From the NCBI RefSeq assembly GCF_001956585.1, contig NZ_MSRR01000002.1, positions 1 through 64,000 of the forward strand: a stretch of 64,000 bases of DNA, in the 5' to 3' direction. Positions 38,226 through 45,542 of the stretch are shown one piece after another (the stretch's first letter is position 1; every line of letters begins with the position of its first letter). Below the pieces are notes generated by a model, which made no database searches, was not told where the DNA came from, and saw only the letters and a list, made by a program, of their open reading frames with translations. This DNA comes from Actinomyces naeslundii (lineage in GTDB: Bacteria; Actinomycetota; Actinomycetes; Actinomycetales; Actinomycetaceae). A program made the translations under genes and the position numbers.

Positions 38226-39161
38226 TCATCCCAGAACGGCGGCCAGAGGCAGGACCAGGAGCAGGGAGTCGACGCGGTCCAGGAGGCCTCCGAAACCCGG
38301 TAGCCAGGTGCCGGCGTCCTTGACCCCGGCGGTGCGCTTGACGAGCGACTCCAGAAGGTCGCCCAGGACGCCGCCCAGGCCGACGGCGATCACCAGGCCG
38401 GGGGTGATGTGGCCCAGCAGGGTGAGGATGAGGGCGGCCCCGATGACGGCTCCCGCCAGTCCACCGAGCGTCTTGTTCGGGGACAAGGGGGACAACGGAC
38501 GGCGCGCCCACGCCATTGGACGCAGGAAGGTACCGCCGGCCCACGCGGCCACATCGGCGGCCGCAGCCGCGAAGGCGATGAGGAACGCGTCGTGCCACAG
38601 CACTACGAGGTGCGCCAGGGACCAGGGAATCCAGATCGAGGCGAAACCGGCAATCGTCGCCCTCCTCAGGCCGTGCTCGACGTCGCCGGACAGGACTGCG
38701 GGCACGGCGCACACGAGCACCGTGAGCGGAGCGAGTGCCATGAGGCCCGGACGCATCCAAGCGGCCAACGGATAGATCACCGCCAGTGACGCCAGCACCA
38801 GGGTCTCCACCCTGGGCAGCCGAGTGAGCCGGGAGAGCTCACGAACCGACTGCAGCCCGAGGGCGGCGGCGAGCAGCGCCGTCGTCCCCCGTCCGACCCA
38901 GATAGGGATACCGACCGCCGGGATGATGATGGCCCAGGTGGTCCAGCGATGGCGCAGCTCCGCCTTGCGGGACAGGGCCACACCGATGCCGGCCAGGAGC
39001 AGGATCGCCACGGCCGTGGTCGCGAGGAACACCGCTCGACCAGTGAGGACCCACCCCGGCCCGGGAACGGTCACGGTCCACGAGCGGCTTCCGCCCACGA
39101 TCCAGTCGATCACCCCGCCGGTCGCCCCATGACCCGCCCAGGCGCTGATACTGGTGTTCAC
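38226..39161 (-). CDS. cdsA: Phosphatidate cytidylyltransferase
   Basis: Integral membrane enzyme forming CDP-diacylglycerol from phosphatidic acid and CTP. 311 residues with about eight hydrophobic segments. The C-terminal family signature is clear: LGDLLESLVKRTAGVKDAGTWLPGFGGLLDRVDSLLL, with the Asp, Lys and DR/DS residues of the CTP site (given here in two parts: LGDLLESLVKRTAGVKD, then LPGFGGLLDRVDSL). The start overlaps the previous gene by 4 nt, so its product probably supplies CDP-DAG to that gene's CDP-alcohol transferase. The essential housekeeping cdsA (beside frr/pyrH) may be elsewhere, in which case this is a paralogue. Confidence 0.85.
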   Translation of the reverse strand: MNTSISAWAGHGATGGVIDWIVGGSRSWTVTVPGPGWVLTGRAVFLATTAVAILLLAGIGVALSRKAELRHRWTTWAIIIPAVGIPIWVGRGTTALLAAALGLQSVRELSRLTRLPRVETLVLASLAVIYPLAAWMRPGLMALAPLTVLVCAVPAVLSGDVEHGLRRATIAGFASIWIPWSLAHLVVLWHDAFLIAFAAAAADVAAWAGGTFLRPMAWARRPLSPLSPNKTLGGLAGAVIGAALILTLLGHITPGLVIAVGLGGVLGDLLESLVKRTAGVKDAGTWLPGFGGLLDRVDSLLLVLPLAAVLG

Positions 39162-39856
39162 GACTGGGTTCCCGGAGCAGCCTCGTCCTCAGGGACACTG
39201 CGGCCGATACGGGTGATGTCCTGCGGCGGTGGCGGCGCCATGGTGTCGGCCAGGGCCGGACCGGTGCGCCCGGCGAGCGCGGCGGCTGTGCGCGACAGCC
39301 GTACGCAGGCCGTCACCGCCGAGCCCACGATGATGCCCCAGGCGATTATCGCCAGGTACTGGGGCAGGGCGGCGGCTACGACCGCTGCCAGGCACCGCTC
39401 GGTCTTGCCGAACGGCCCGCCGTTGAGCCTGGCGGCGCCAGCACCCGCGGCGGCCAGGGAGATGAAGGTCGGTAGCGTTGCCGCTGCCAGAGAGACCAGA
39501 GTCAGGTAGACCGTGGCGGTCGATGAACCGGTGCGCAGGGCGAGACCCACCAGACCGGCCATGATGAACAGGTCGGAGACCCGGTCCCCGATCTCGTTGA
39601 GGACGAAGCCGAAGGGCCTCGACACGCCTCGCGCCCGAGCCACGGCGCCGTCCAGATTCGCGCCCCCGAGCCGGGCGGCCAGCAGGATGAATGCCAGGAG
39701 CCACCAGCCCATGACCAGTGCCCCGCAGCCCAGTGCGGCGGCGATGACGCCGATGGCGGTCCATACGTCAGGGGAGATGCCGCGGCGCACCGAGGCCTGG
39801 ATGATGACCCCCAAGCGGCGGGTGTACCAGTACTTCAACGAGTAGAGCGATGCCAC
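39158..39856 (-). CDS. CDP-alcohol phosphatidyltransferase with degenerate motif
   Basis: Membrane protein of 232 residues with about six hydrophobic segments. The family signature Dx2DGx2ARx8Gx3Dx3D is recognisable but altered. The read-out is ANLDGAVARARG followed by VSRPFGFVLNEIGDR: the first Asp is Ala and the third Asp is Asn, while DG, AR, the Gly and the last Asp remain. These Asp residues normally bind two metals, so activity or specificity may differ. Translation starts at GTG 39856, 6 nt after TAGCCT (complement of 39863-39868). First gene of the lipid cluster with cdsA and PlsC. Confidence 0.82.
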   Translation of the reverse strand: MASLYSLKYWYTRRLGVIIQASVRRGISPDVWTAIGVIAAALGCGALVMGWWLLAFILLAARLGGANLDGAVARARGVSRPFGFVLNEIGDRVSDLFIMAGLVGLALRTGSSTATVYLTLVSLAAATLPTFISLAAAGAGAARLNGGPFGKTERCLAAVVAAALPQYLAIIAWGIIVGSAVTACVRLSRTAAALAGRTGPALADTMAPPPPQDITRIGRSVPEDEAAPGTQS

Positions 39857-39862
39857 CGAAAC

Positions 39863-39868
39863 AGGCTA
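39863..39868 (-). promoter_or_regulatory. -10 element TAGCCT, leaderless start of the phospholipid cluster
   Basis: On the minus strand TAGCCT is followed by 6 nt (GTTTCG) and the GTG start at 39856. Confidence 0.5.
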
Positions 39869-39941
39869 TCGACCCGAGATCTCGAAGGTGCGTGGTTGGA
39901 CCGGAAGGCCCTGGGGAGTAATCCCCAGGGCCCGGACGCGC

Positions 39942-39947
39942 TACGGT
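39942..39947 (+). promoter_or_regulatory. -10 element TACGGT, leaderless start of the SseB-like gene
   Basis: TACGGT is followed by 7 nt and ATG 39955. It overlaps an alternative in-frame GTG at 39946, which is therefore unlikely to be used. Confidence 0.5.
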
Positions 39948-39954
39948 GAGCGTT

Positions 39955-40800
39955 ATGAGCAGGTCTTCGGATAACCCACTGCCGACTCCTCGGCCCGAGG
40001 CGGCGCCCCAGGTGGCCGCTGCTATGGCGGCCAGGGCGAAGCTGGAGCGGCTCCTCGCCGCGCCCTCACCCTTCGCCGGAGATGATGGGACGGTCCGTCC
40101 AGAGGTTGAGACGGCCTTGGCGGCCACGGACCTGGCGCGCCACGAGTACCTCGACCGGTTGTGGTCAGCGCTCGTGGACGGACGTCTCATCGTCCCGGTT
40201 GCCGCTCACGCCTTGCCAGGGTCTCCGGAGAAGCGGGGCCTCCAGCGCGTCGACCTGTCGCACGGCGTCGCGCCCGAGGTCCCGACCCACGAGGTGCATA
40301 CTGCCGACGCCTGCCAGGACGCGGCGACCCTGGCGGTGAGCCTGCCCGATGGGCACATCGCCCTGCCGGTGTTCACCAGCGCCGAGGCGATGAGCCGGTG
40401 GCGCAGCGACGTGCGCCCCGTGCCTGTCGCGCCCGAACGGGCGGCCCAGGTCGCGTGCCTGTCTACCGACCAGCTGTGGGTGCTCGACCCCGGTAGTCAG
40501 GATCTACGCCTGCCGCGTCCTGCCGTGGTGGCTCTGGCCGGGGGAGAGCAGTGGGTGCCGTCGTGGCGCAATGAGCCGGTTCAGGCCGAGGTACGTGCTC
40601 AGCTCGAGGCCGTCGACGGCGTCACCGGCGTGGCCTTCGGCCCCGGAGAGGACGCCGAGCTGAGGGTCTTCATCCGCATCGATGCCGCGGGCGGCCGGTC
40701 CGGTGTGGCCCGGAGCCTGGAGGACTGCCAGTACGTCATGGTCAACCCGGCCTGGGGGGATCTCATCGACACCGTGGAGCTGTGCCCGCTCCCGGCCTGA
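39955..40800 (+). CDS. SseB-family protein
   Basis: A 281-residue protein with an SseB-like N-terminal domain: LDRLWSALVDGRLIVPVAAHAL, then LAVSLPDGHIALPVFTSAEAMSRW (the family pattern G-x-x-LPVFTS-x-E), and CLSTDQLWVLDPGS. The C-terminal part (VQAEVRAQLEAVDGVTGVAFGPGEDAELRVFI) matches the SseB C-terminal domain of actinobacterial members. In actinobacteria such genes commonly lie close to infC; here an ABC exporter is in between. The molecular role is not established; enterobacterial SseB is linked to serine-sensitivity phenotypes. Confidence 0.8.
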   Translation: MSRSSDNPLPTPRPEAAPQVAAAMAARAKLERLLAAPSPFAGDDGTVRPEVETALAATDLARHEYLDRLWSALVDGRLIVPVAAHALPGSPEKRGLQRVDLSHGVAPEVPTHEVHTADACQDAATLAVSLPDGHIALPVFTSAEAMSRWRSDVRPVPVAPERAAQVACLSTDQLWVLDPGSQDLRLPRPAVVALAGGEQWVPSWRNEPVQAEVRAQLEAVDGVTGVAFGPGEDAELRVFIRIDAAGGRSGVARSLEDCQYVMVNPAWGDLIDTVELCPLPA

Positions 40801-40827
40801 AGCACTTCTTGCCGCGACTGCAGGCGC

Positions 40828-40845
40828 GGCCGGGTGGCCCCGGCC
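40828..40845. terminator. Bidirectional terminator hairpin
   Basis: GGCCGGG (40828-40834), loop TGGC, CCCGGCC (40839-40845), between the convergent SseB-like gene and the small minus-strand gene. Confidence 0.55.
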
Positions 40846-40852
40846 AGACGAC

Positions 40853-41170
40853 TCAGGGACGCCCCAGAATCACGGTGCTCCATTGCTCGACCTGACCGTA
40901 GTGGTCCTTCATGGGGCCGGCCACCTGGTCGAAGCGGGCGACGATATCGCGCAGAGCCAGGGCGTCCTCTTCCCTCCCGTCGTTCTGGGCGATTCGGGCG
41001 GAGGCCTCCGCGATCGCGCGAACCTGGGCGAGGTCCCGGGTGGAGACCGTCACCCGGCCAGGGCCCGGGTCCCTGGTGGTGCTCCAGTCCGCACCCGCCT
41101 GACGGGAGGTAGAGAGATCGCCGTCGGTCTCGCCGTGAGGGGGCGAGGTCCTCACACTGTTCCATTCCAT
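40853..41170 (-). CDS. Hypothetical protein, 105 residues
   Basis: Small soluble protein I do not recognise. A polar N-terminus (about 1-35) is followed by a helical region with VSTRDLAQVRAIAEASARIAQNDGREEDALALRDIVARFDQVAGPMKDHYG, i.e. an amphipathic two-helix pattern, and a final STVILGRP (quoted here in parts: RDLAQVRAIAEASARIAQ, then RDIVARFDQVAG). ATG 41170 is chosen over the open extension to 41323, because the extension overlaps the divergent ABC gene. TACGCT lies 8 nt upstream. Native codon usage supports it as real. Confidence 0.6.
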   Translation of the reverse strand: MEWNSVRTSPPHGETDGDLSTSRQAGADWSTTRDPGPGRVTVSTRDLAQVRAIAEASARIAQNDGREEDALALRDIVARFDQVAGPMKDHYGQVEQWSTVILGRP

Positions 41171-41237
41171 GGGGTCGGAGCGTAGGGCATCCGTTTTGAC
41201 CAGACCACCGAAAAAAACGTGTGTTGGAATAGTGCTA

Positions 41238-42056
41238 ATGACCACTGCATCTCGTTTCCGCGCGAGCAGCGCCCCCGGACCCGTATCTCGGCCCGATTCC
41301 GTTGACGACGTGGCCAGTGCCACCCTTGGGGAGATGTCCTCGATGGGTGGGGCCGGGAGCCCTCAGGCGCCTCCCGAGCCCTTGGTGAGCGCCCACGATC
41401 TCAGTGTCGGCTACAGCGATGAGCCGGTCTGCGCTCCGGCGACCTTCAACCTGCTGCCTGGTCAGGTCCTTGCCCTGGTCGGGGTCAATGGGGCGGGGAA
41501 GTCGACGATCCTGCGCACATGCTGCGGGCTCCTGCACCCGCTTCGAGGTGAGGTTCGGGTTCTTGGGCACGTCCCTGACCCCCGCTCGGGCGCTCAGCGC
41601 GCCGCCGTTGCCACCGACCTGGGACAGGAGTCCTTCTTCCCCACACTGACCGTCGCCGAGCACCTGCGTCTGGTGTGCTTCGGTCATGGTGTCGCCGACG
41701 CCGACGACGTCGTTGGTGACCTGCTGGAGGATCTGGATCTGACCCGAGTGGCGGGGCACCTGCCCGAGGAGCTCTCCTCGGGGCAGCGGCGTCGTCTGGC
41801 GCTGGCGTCGGTTCTGGCCCGGCCTCGCAGGCTGCTGATCCTCGATGAGCCGGAGCAGCGGCTGGACCGGGTGACCCGTCTGCTTCTGGCCGACCGTCTC
41901 ATCGAGGAGCGCGACTGCGGTGGGGGAGTGCTCATGGTCTCCCACGATCCTGAGATCGTGGAGGAGGCCGCCACCCAGGTTCTCCTCGTGGGACGCAGCA
42001 CCCGGCTGCTGAACATGGCCGATGGCGTACGCGCCATCGAGGATGGGCTCCAGTGA
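41238..42056 (+). CDS. ABC transporter ATP-binding protein
   Basis: ATPase subunit of a probable exporter, 272 residues. A Ser/Pro-rich leader of about 50 residues precedes the nucleotide-binding domain: Walker A GVNGAGKST, Q-loop LGQESFFPTLTVAEHL, signature LSSGQRRRLALASVLARP, Walker B LLILDEPEQRLD (Glu present), and H-loop MVSHDPEIV. The ATG at 41238 is preferred to the open frame from 41169, which overlaps the divergent gene. The stop overlaps the permease start by 4 nt, so the pair forms one transporter. Substrate unknown. Confidence 0.85.
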   Translation: MTTASRFRASSAPGPVSRPDSVDDVASATLGEMSSMGGAGSPQAPPEPLVSAHDLSVGYSDEPVCAPATFNLLPGQVLALVGVNGAGKSTILRTCCGLLHPLRGEVRVLGHVPDPRSGAQRAAVATDLGQESFFPTLTVAEHLRLVCFGHGVADADDVVGDLLEDLDLTRVAGHLPEELSSGQRRRLALASVLARPRRLLILDEPEQRLDRVTRLLLADRLIEERDCGGGVLMVSHDPEIVEEAATQVLLVGRSTRLLNMADGVRAIEDGLQ

Positions 42057-43654
42057 CGCAGATGGGATCCTCAGGCGAGGCAGTCTCGGCCCGGTCGGGG
42101 TTGGCCGTCTTCCCCGACGGGGCCGAGCTGCGGCGATGGACCAGGAGGCGCACTCGCAGGCATCGCCGCGGTGTGTGGGCGCTCGTGGGTGACATCTACT
42201 CCGGGCTTCTGACGATTGTCGTCGTCGGAACGATCCTGGTCCCTCACCTGAGCCGGCTGGTTGCTACCCGGCCCTCGTCGTCGAGCCAGGAAGCTACCGG
42301 GCTCGGAGCGCTCGATCTTGACCCGGGGTGGCTGGTGCTGGCCCTGACGATGCTGCTGCTGGCACTCGGGATCGGTCCGCTCAGTCGGCTCGGTCCGCTC
42401 TTCCTGCGCCCCCACGAGGCTGCCTGGTGGCTGCCGATGCCCGGGGACCGGGGCACCCTCCTGGTGCCCGTGGCCCGCGTCGAGTACCTCGCCGCAGCCA
42501 CTGCGGGCGCGGTGATGGGAGTGTTTCCAGCACTGGCCTCCGCAGGCGGATGGGGCGCCGCCGTGGCGTGGTCGGTCCTGATCGCGGCCGGGACCTGCCT
42601 GGTGCTCTCCGAGCTCATTACGGCGCAGGTCCAGGGCCGAGGGGTAACGCGTCTGCGCCGGTTCCTGATCCTGCTCGGGGCGGCAGCCTGCTTGGCGGGG
42701 ACGACTTTCCCCTTCCCGCGCTCGATGACCGGGAACGTGGTGGTGGCGACCCTGGCCGGGATGCTGGTCGTCGCTGGGACTCTGCGCTGGAGGCAGGCAC
42801 GACTCATCCTGGGGCACGTGCGCGACGAAGGGCTTCTTACCGTCGTCGCCCGATCCTTCGGTGCCCACGTCTCATTGCTGTCTTTGGACACCAGAGCCGT
42901 AGGGCGGCTGCTGTCGCCGGCGCCGCCTCGGCCGGCAGCCCCTTCACCGCTGCGATTGGCCCGGATCGGGCGCCGGCTGCCTCGGTCTGTCAGAGTGCTG
43001 ATGGGGGTGGCTCAGGCGGACTGGATCCTGCTGCGCCGCCAGCCCCGGCGACTGCTTCAGATCGGGGCAGGTCTGGCCGTTGCGGTACTGCCTCTCCTGT
43101 CGGAGTCTGTCGGCATCCCGATGCGCGCTCTGACCTACCTCGCCGGTGGCTGGATCGCGACCCTGGCCGTCGCCGAGCCGGCCCGTCAGGCATGGTTCGA
43201 CGGGGCTGCTGACACCTCATGGCCGGTGCCGCCCTGGCTGGTGCGGGTGGGGCACCTGCTCGTGCCGGGGCTCTTCATGAGTACGTGGTCCCTGCTGAGC
43301 CTGGCGCCCGCTATGACGTCCCTGGGCGCTGCGGGGGCATGGAAGGCTCTCGGGGTAGTGGCGGCCCTGGCACTCGTGAGCGGATGGGCCTGGGCGGGAG
43401 CGGCACTGCGCTCCGGGTTCAGGGCGATGCCCGACTTCGCCGCGGGACTCGTGACCTCTCCCGTGGGGTCGCTGCCGCCGGGACTGGTGCAGATGCTGGT
43501 CGAAGGGCCTGATGCCGCGCTCGTGGGAGCGCTGGCCACTGCGCTCGTCGCTTGCGGAATCGCGGCGCCGACGACGACGGTGCTCGGGATACAGGCCGCT
43601 GCCGGCGCCGTCGTCATCCTGTGGGGCGTCCGAACGAACAGAAGGGCCTCCTGA
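42053..43654 (+). CDS. ABC transporter permease (multi-spanning)
   Basis: Membrane subunit of the transporter, 533 residues with about ten to twelve hydrophobic segments, for example LVLALTMLLLALGIGPLS and ALVGALATALVACGIAAPTTTV. The cytosolic N-terminus is Arg-rich (RRWTRRRTRRHRRG). The pattern of large paired-helix blocks resembles ABC-2-like exporters of actinobacteria; no known substrate family is apparent. Translation is coupled to the ATPase gene. It lies directly upstream of the infC leader. Confidence 0.78.
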   Translation: MTQMGSSGEAVSARSGLAVFPDGAELRRWTRRRTRRHRRGVWALVGDIYSGLLTIVVVGTILVPHLSRLVATRPSSSSQEATGLGALDLDPGWLVLALTMLLLALGIGPLSRLGPLFLRPHEAAWWLPMPGDRGTLLVPVARVEYLAAATAGAVMGVFPALASAGGWGAAVAWSVLIAAGTCLVLSELITAQVQGRGVTRLRRFLILLGAAACLAGTTFPFPRSMTGNVVVATLAGMLVVAGTLRWRQARLILGHVRDEGLLTVVARSFGAHVSLLSLDTRAVGRLLSPAPPRPAAPSPLRLARIGRRLPRSVRVLMGVAQADWILLRRQPRRLLQIGAGLAVAVLPLLSESVGIPMRALTYLAGGWIATLAVAEPARQAWFDGAADTSWPVPPWLVRVGHLLVPGLFMSTWSLLSLAPAMTSLGAAGAWKALGVVAALALVSGWAWAGAALRSGFRAMPDFAAGLVTSPVGSLPPGLVQMLVEGPDAALVGALATALVACGIAAPTTTVLGIQAAAGAVVILWGVRTNRRAS

Positions 43655-43977
43655 CGTCCTCATCCGCCTTGTGTCCGTCGCATACGTGGGAGGACTCACG
43701 TCAAGTAGGGGTGGAGATGCTTGGGAATGCCTGCCTGTGTCCTGGTAGTATTCCTCACTGACCAACCGGGGTTCGCCCCGGTGCGCAAGCGGAGCGATCC
43801 CACCTGGGTTCCTTCACGGGAATCGGGTTCATGCAAGGACAGTAAGTCCTTCACGGTCAACTCTCAGCCCCTGGCCGAGAGGCAGCCGTGCTCAGTTCGA
43901 GGCCTCCGACCTGCGCGGCAGGGACGGGGGCCTTTCCTCGTTCCGCAATCATCCGTGACTCAGAGTGAGGAACCGAC
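43655..43977 (+). promoter_or_regulatory. Leader region of infC-rpmI-rplT
   Basis: About 320 bases without a convincing gene. TAGTAT (43746-43751) is a good -10, with TTGGGA (43721-43726) a poor -35 at 19 nt. The putative transcript leader of about 220 nt has GC-rich complementary blocks such as ACCGGGGTTCGCCCCGGT, a hairpin at about 43762-43780. Leaders of this operon are regulatory targets of L20 or IF3 in many bacteria, so this region may carry such an element. The Shine-Dalgarno TGAGG is at 43966-43970. Confidence 0.5.
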
Positions 43978-44619
43978 ATCAGCGAGCCCCGTATCAACGA
44001 ACGGATCCGCGTTCCCGAAGTGCGTCTCGTCGGCCCCAGCGGCGAGCAGGTCGGCGTCGTCCGTGTGGAGGACGCCCTGCGTCTGGCTGAGGAGGCCGAT
44101 CTCGACCTGGTCGAGGTGGCTCCCGACGCTCGCCCTCCGGTGTGCAAGCTCATGGACTACGGCAAGTTCAAGTACGAGTCGGCCATGAAGGCACGCGACG
44201 CGCGACGCAACCAGGCAAACACCCAGCTCAAGGAGATCCAGTTCCGCCCCAAGATCGATGAGCACGACTACGCCACCAAGCGCGGCCACGTCGAGCGATT
44301 CCTCAAGGGCGGGGACAAGGTCAAGTGCATCGTCCGCTTCCGTGGCCGTGAGCAGTCCCGGCCCGAGCTCGGAATCAGGCTCCTCCAGGGCCTGGCCGAG
44401 GAGATGGCCGAGCTGGGCACCATCGAGTCCCACCCCCGCCAGGACGGCCGCAACATGGTCATGGTCCTGGCCCCGGTTCGCAAGAAGGCCGAGGTCAAGT
44501 CCGATCAGCGCCGCCGTCGCGAGGAGGCCCGTGCCGCCCGCCGTGCCGAGAAGCACGCGGGGCGGGCGCCCAAGGGCGCCAAGGCCTCAGACAGGGAACC
44601 TGCCAGCGAGAACGCCTGA
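43978..44619 (+). CDS. infC: Translation initiation factor IF-3 (predicted ATC start)
   Basis: Binds the 30S subunit, monitors start-codon fidelity and prevents subunit joining. The universally conserved IF3 N-terminus [20 protein letters not shown] begins a few codons before the first standard start codon (44020). Upstream, an in-frame TGA at 43966 closes the frame, and between the two the only sensible start is ATC at 43978, placed 7 nt after TGAGG. IF3 genes classically use AUU/AUC-type starts for autoregulation. From ATC the product has 213 residues: N-domain, linker with [16 protein letters not shown]-domain with [15 protein letters not shown] [13 protein letters not shown], and a basic tail. 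First gene of infC-rpmI-rplT. Confidence 0.93.
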   Translation: MSEPRINERIRVPEVRLVGPSGEQVGVVRVEDALRLAEEADLDLVEVAPDARPPVCKLMDYGKFKYESAMKARDARRNQANTQLKEIQFRPKIDEHDYATKRGHVERFLKGGDKVKCIVRFRGREQSRPELGIRLLQGLAEEMAELGTIESHPRQDGRNMVMVLAPVRKKAEVKSDQRRRREEARAARRAEKHAGRAPKGAKASDREPASENA

Positions 44620-44743
44620 GAACGCCCGACGGCGGTCTCGACACTCACCTGACACCCAACGACCCACCCCCTCGCCACCGTGAGCGGGGTCCGCAGTCCC
44701 GGCGACCACCTGTCTTCCAGGGACCGAGAAGAGGAAATTACCC

Positions 44744-44938
44744 ATGCCGAAGAACAAGACGCACTCCGGTGCCAAGAAGCGCTTCCGGGTCACCGGCAGC
44801 GGCAAGCTCATGCGCGAGCAGGCCAACAAGCGCCACCTGCTGGAGGTCAAGTCCTCCCGCCGCAAGCGCAAGCTGTCCCAGGACCAGCCGGTCGCCCCGG
44901 CCGACGTCCGCCAGGTCAAGAAGCTGCTCGGTCGCTGA
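44744..44938 (+). CDS. rpmI: 50S ribosomal protein L35
   Basis: 64-residue basic ribosomal protein with the family start [21 protein letters not shown] and the [14 protein letters not shown] segment (the opening is quoted here as [18 protein letters not shown]). Located between infC and rplT as in most bacteria; AAGAGGAAATTACC precedes the ATG. Confidence 0.97.
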   Translation: MPKNKTHSGAKKRFRVTGSGKLMREQANKRHLLEVKSSRRKRKLSQDQPVAPADVRQVKKLLGR

Positions 44939-44965
44939 CCGCCCAACCCACCAAGGAGTCTCACC

Positions 44966-45346
44966 ATGGCACGTGTGAAGCGGGCTGTTAACGCCCAGAA
45001 GAAGCGTCGTTCCGTTCTCGAGAAGGCCTCGGGCTACCGCGGCCAGCGCTCGCGCCTCTACCGCAAGGCCAAGGAGCAGGTCACCCACTCCGGCGTCTAC
45101 GCGTTCCGCGACCGTCGCGCCCGCAAGGGCGACTTCCGTCGCCTGTGGATCCAGCGCATCAACGCTGCCGCCCGCGCCGAGGGCCTGACCTACAACCGCT
45201 TCATCCAGGGGCTCGGTCTGGCCGGCGTGGAGATCGACCGCCGCATGCTCGCCGAGCTGGCCGTCAACGAGCCCGAGGGCTTCAAGGCTCTTGTGGAGGT
45301 CGCCCGTAAGGCCCTCCCCGAGGACGTCAACGCCCCCAAGGCCTGA
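44966..45346 (+). CDS. rplT: 50S ribosomal protein L20
   Basis: 126-residue ribosomal assembly protein; in many bacteria it also represses its own operon by binding mRNA. Family features: [55 protein letters not shown] and [33 protein letters not shown] precedes the ATG. It is the last gene of the operon; a strong terminator follows, and then the AT-rich island begins. Confidence 0.97.
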   Translation: MARVKRAVNAQKKRRSVLEKASGYRGQRSRLYRKAKEQVTHSGVYAFRDRRARKGDFRRLWIQRINAAARAEGLTYNRFIQGLGLAGVEIDRRMLAELAVNEPEGFKALVEVARKALPEDVNAPKA

Positions 45347-45391
45347 TATCGACCAGTAGGCCGGTGGTCTACTGATCGATACCTATCTTCA

Positions 45392-45425
45392 GTGGTGCCG
45401 CCACCCGATCGGGTGGCGGCACCAC
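45392..45425 (+). terminator. Strong terminator after rplT
   Basis: Perfect 15-bp stem GTGGTGCCGCCACCC (45392-45406), loop GATC, GGGTGGCGGCACCAC (45411-45425). It marks the end of native sequence; low-GC sequence starts within about 20 nt. Confidence 0.85.
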
Positions 45426-45542
45426 CATCGTGTCTGCGTGGTAGTGTACGTAACAATACGGATCAATCGGACTGCAACTTGCGCCTTGGGCTTCAAGGAT
45501 GAACAGCCTCAGCGTGAGCGTCAACCACAAAGGGAGCTCCCA

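Noticed and set aside
44020-44022. Standard start codon for infC at 44020
   Set aside because: It would remove the universally conserved RINERIR start of IF3 and lacks a Shine-Dalgarno at the right distance.
45430-45542. Extended start of the TIR-WD40 gene from 45438
   Set aside because: The upstream codons overlap the terminator region and have no Shine-Dalgarno; ATG 45543 has GGGAG at 6 nt.
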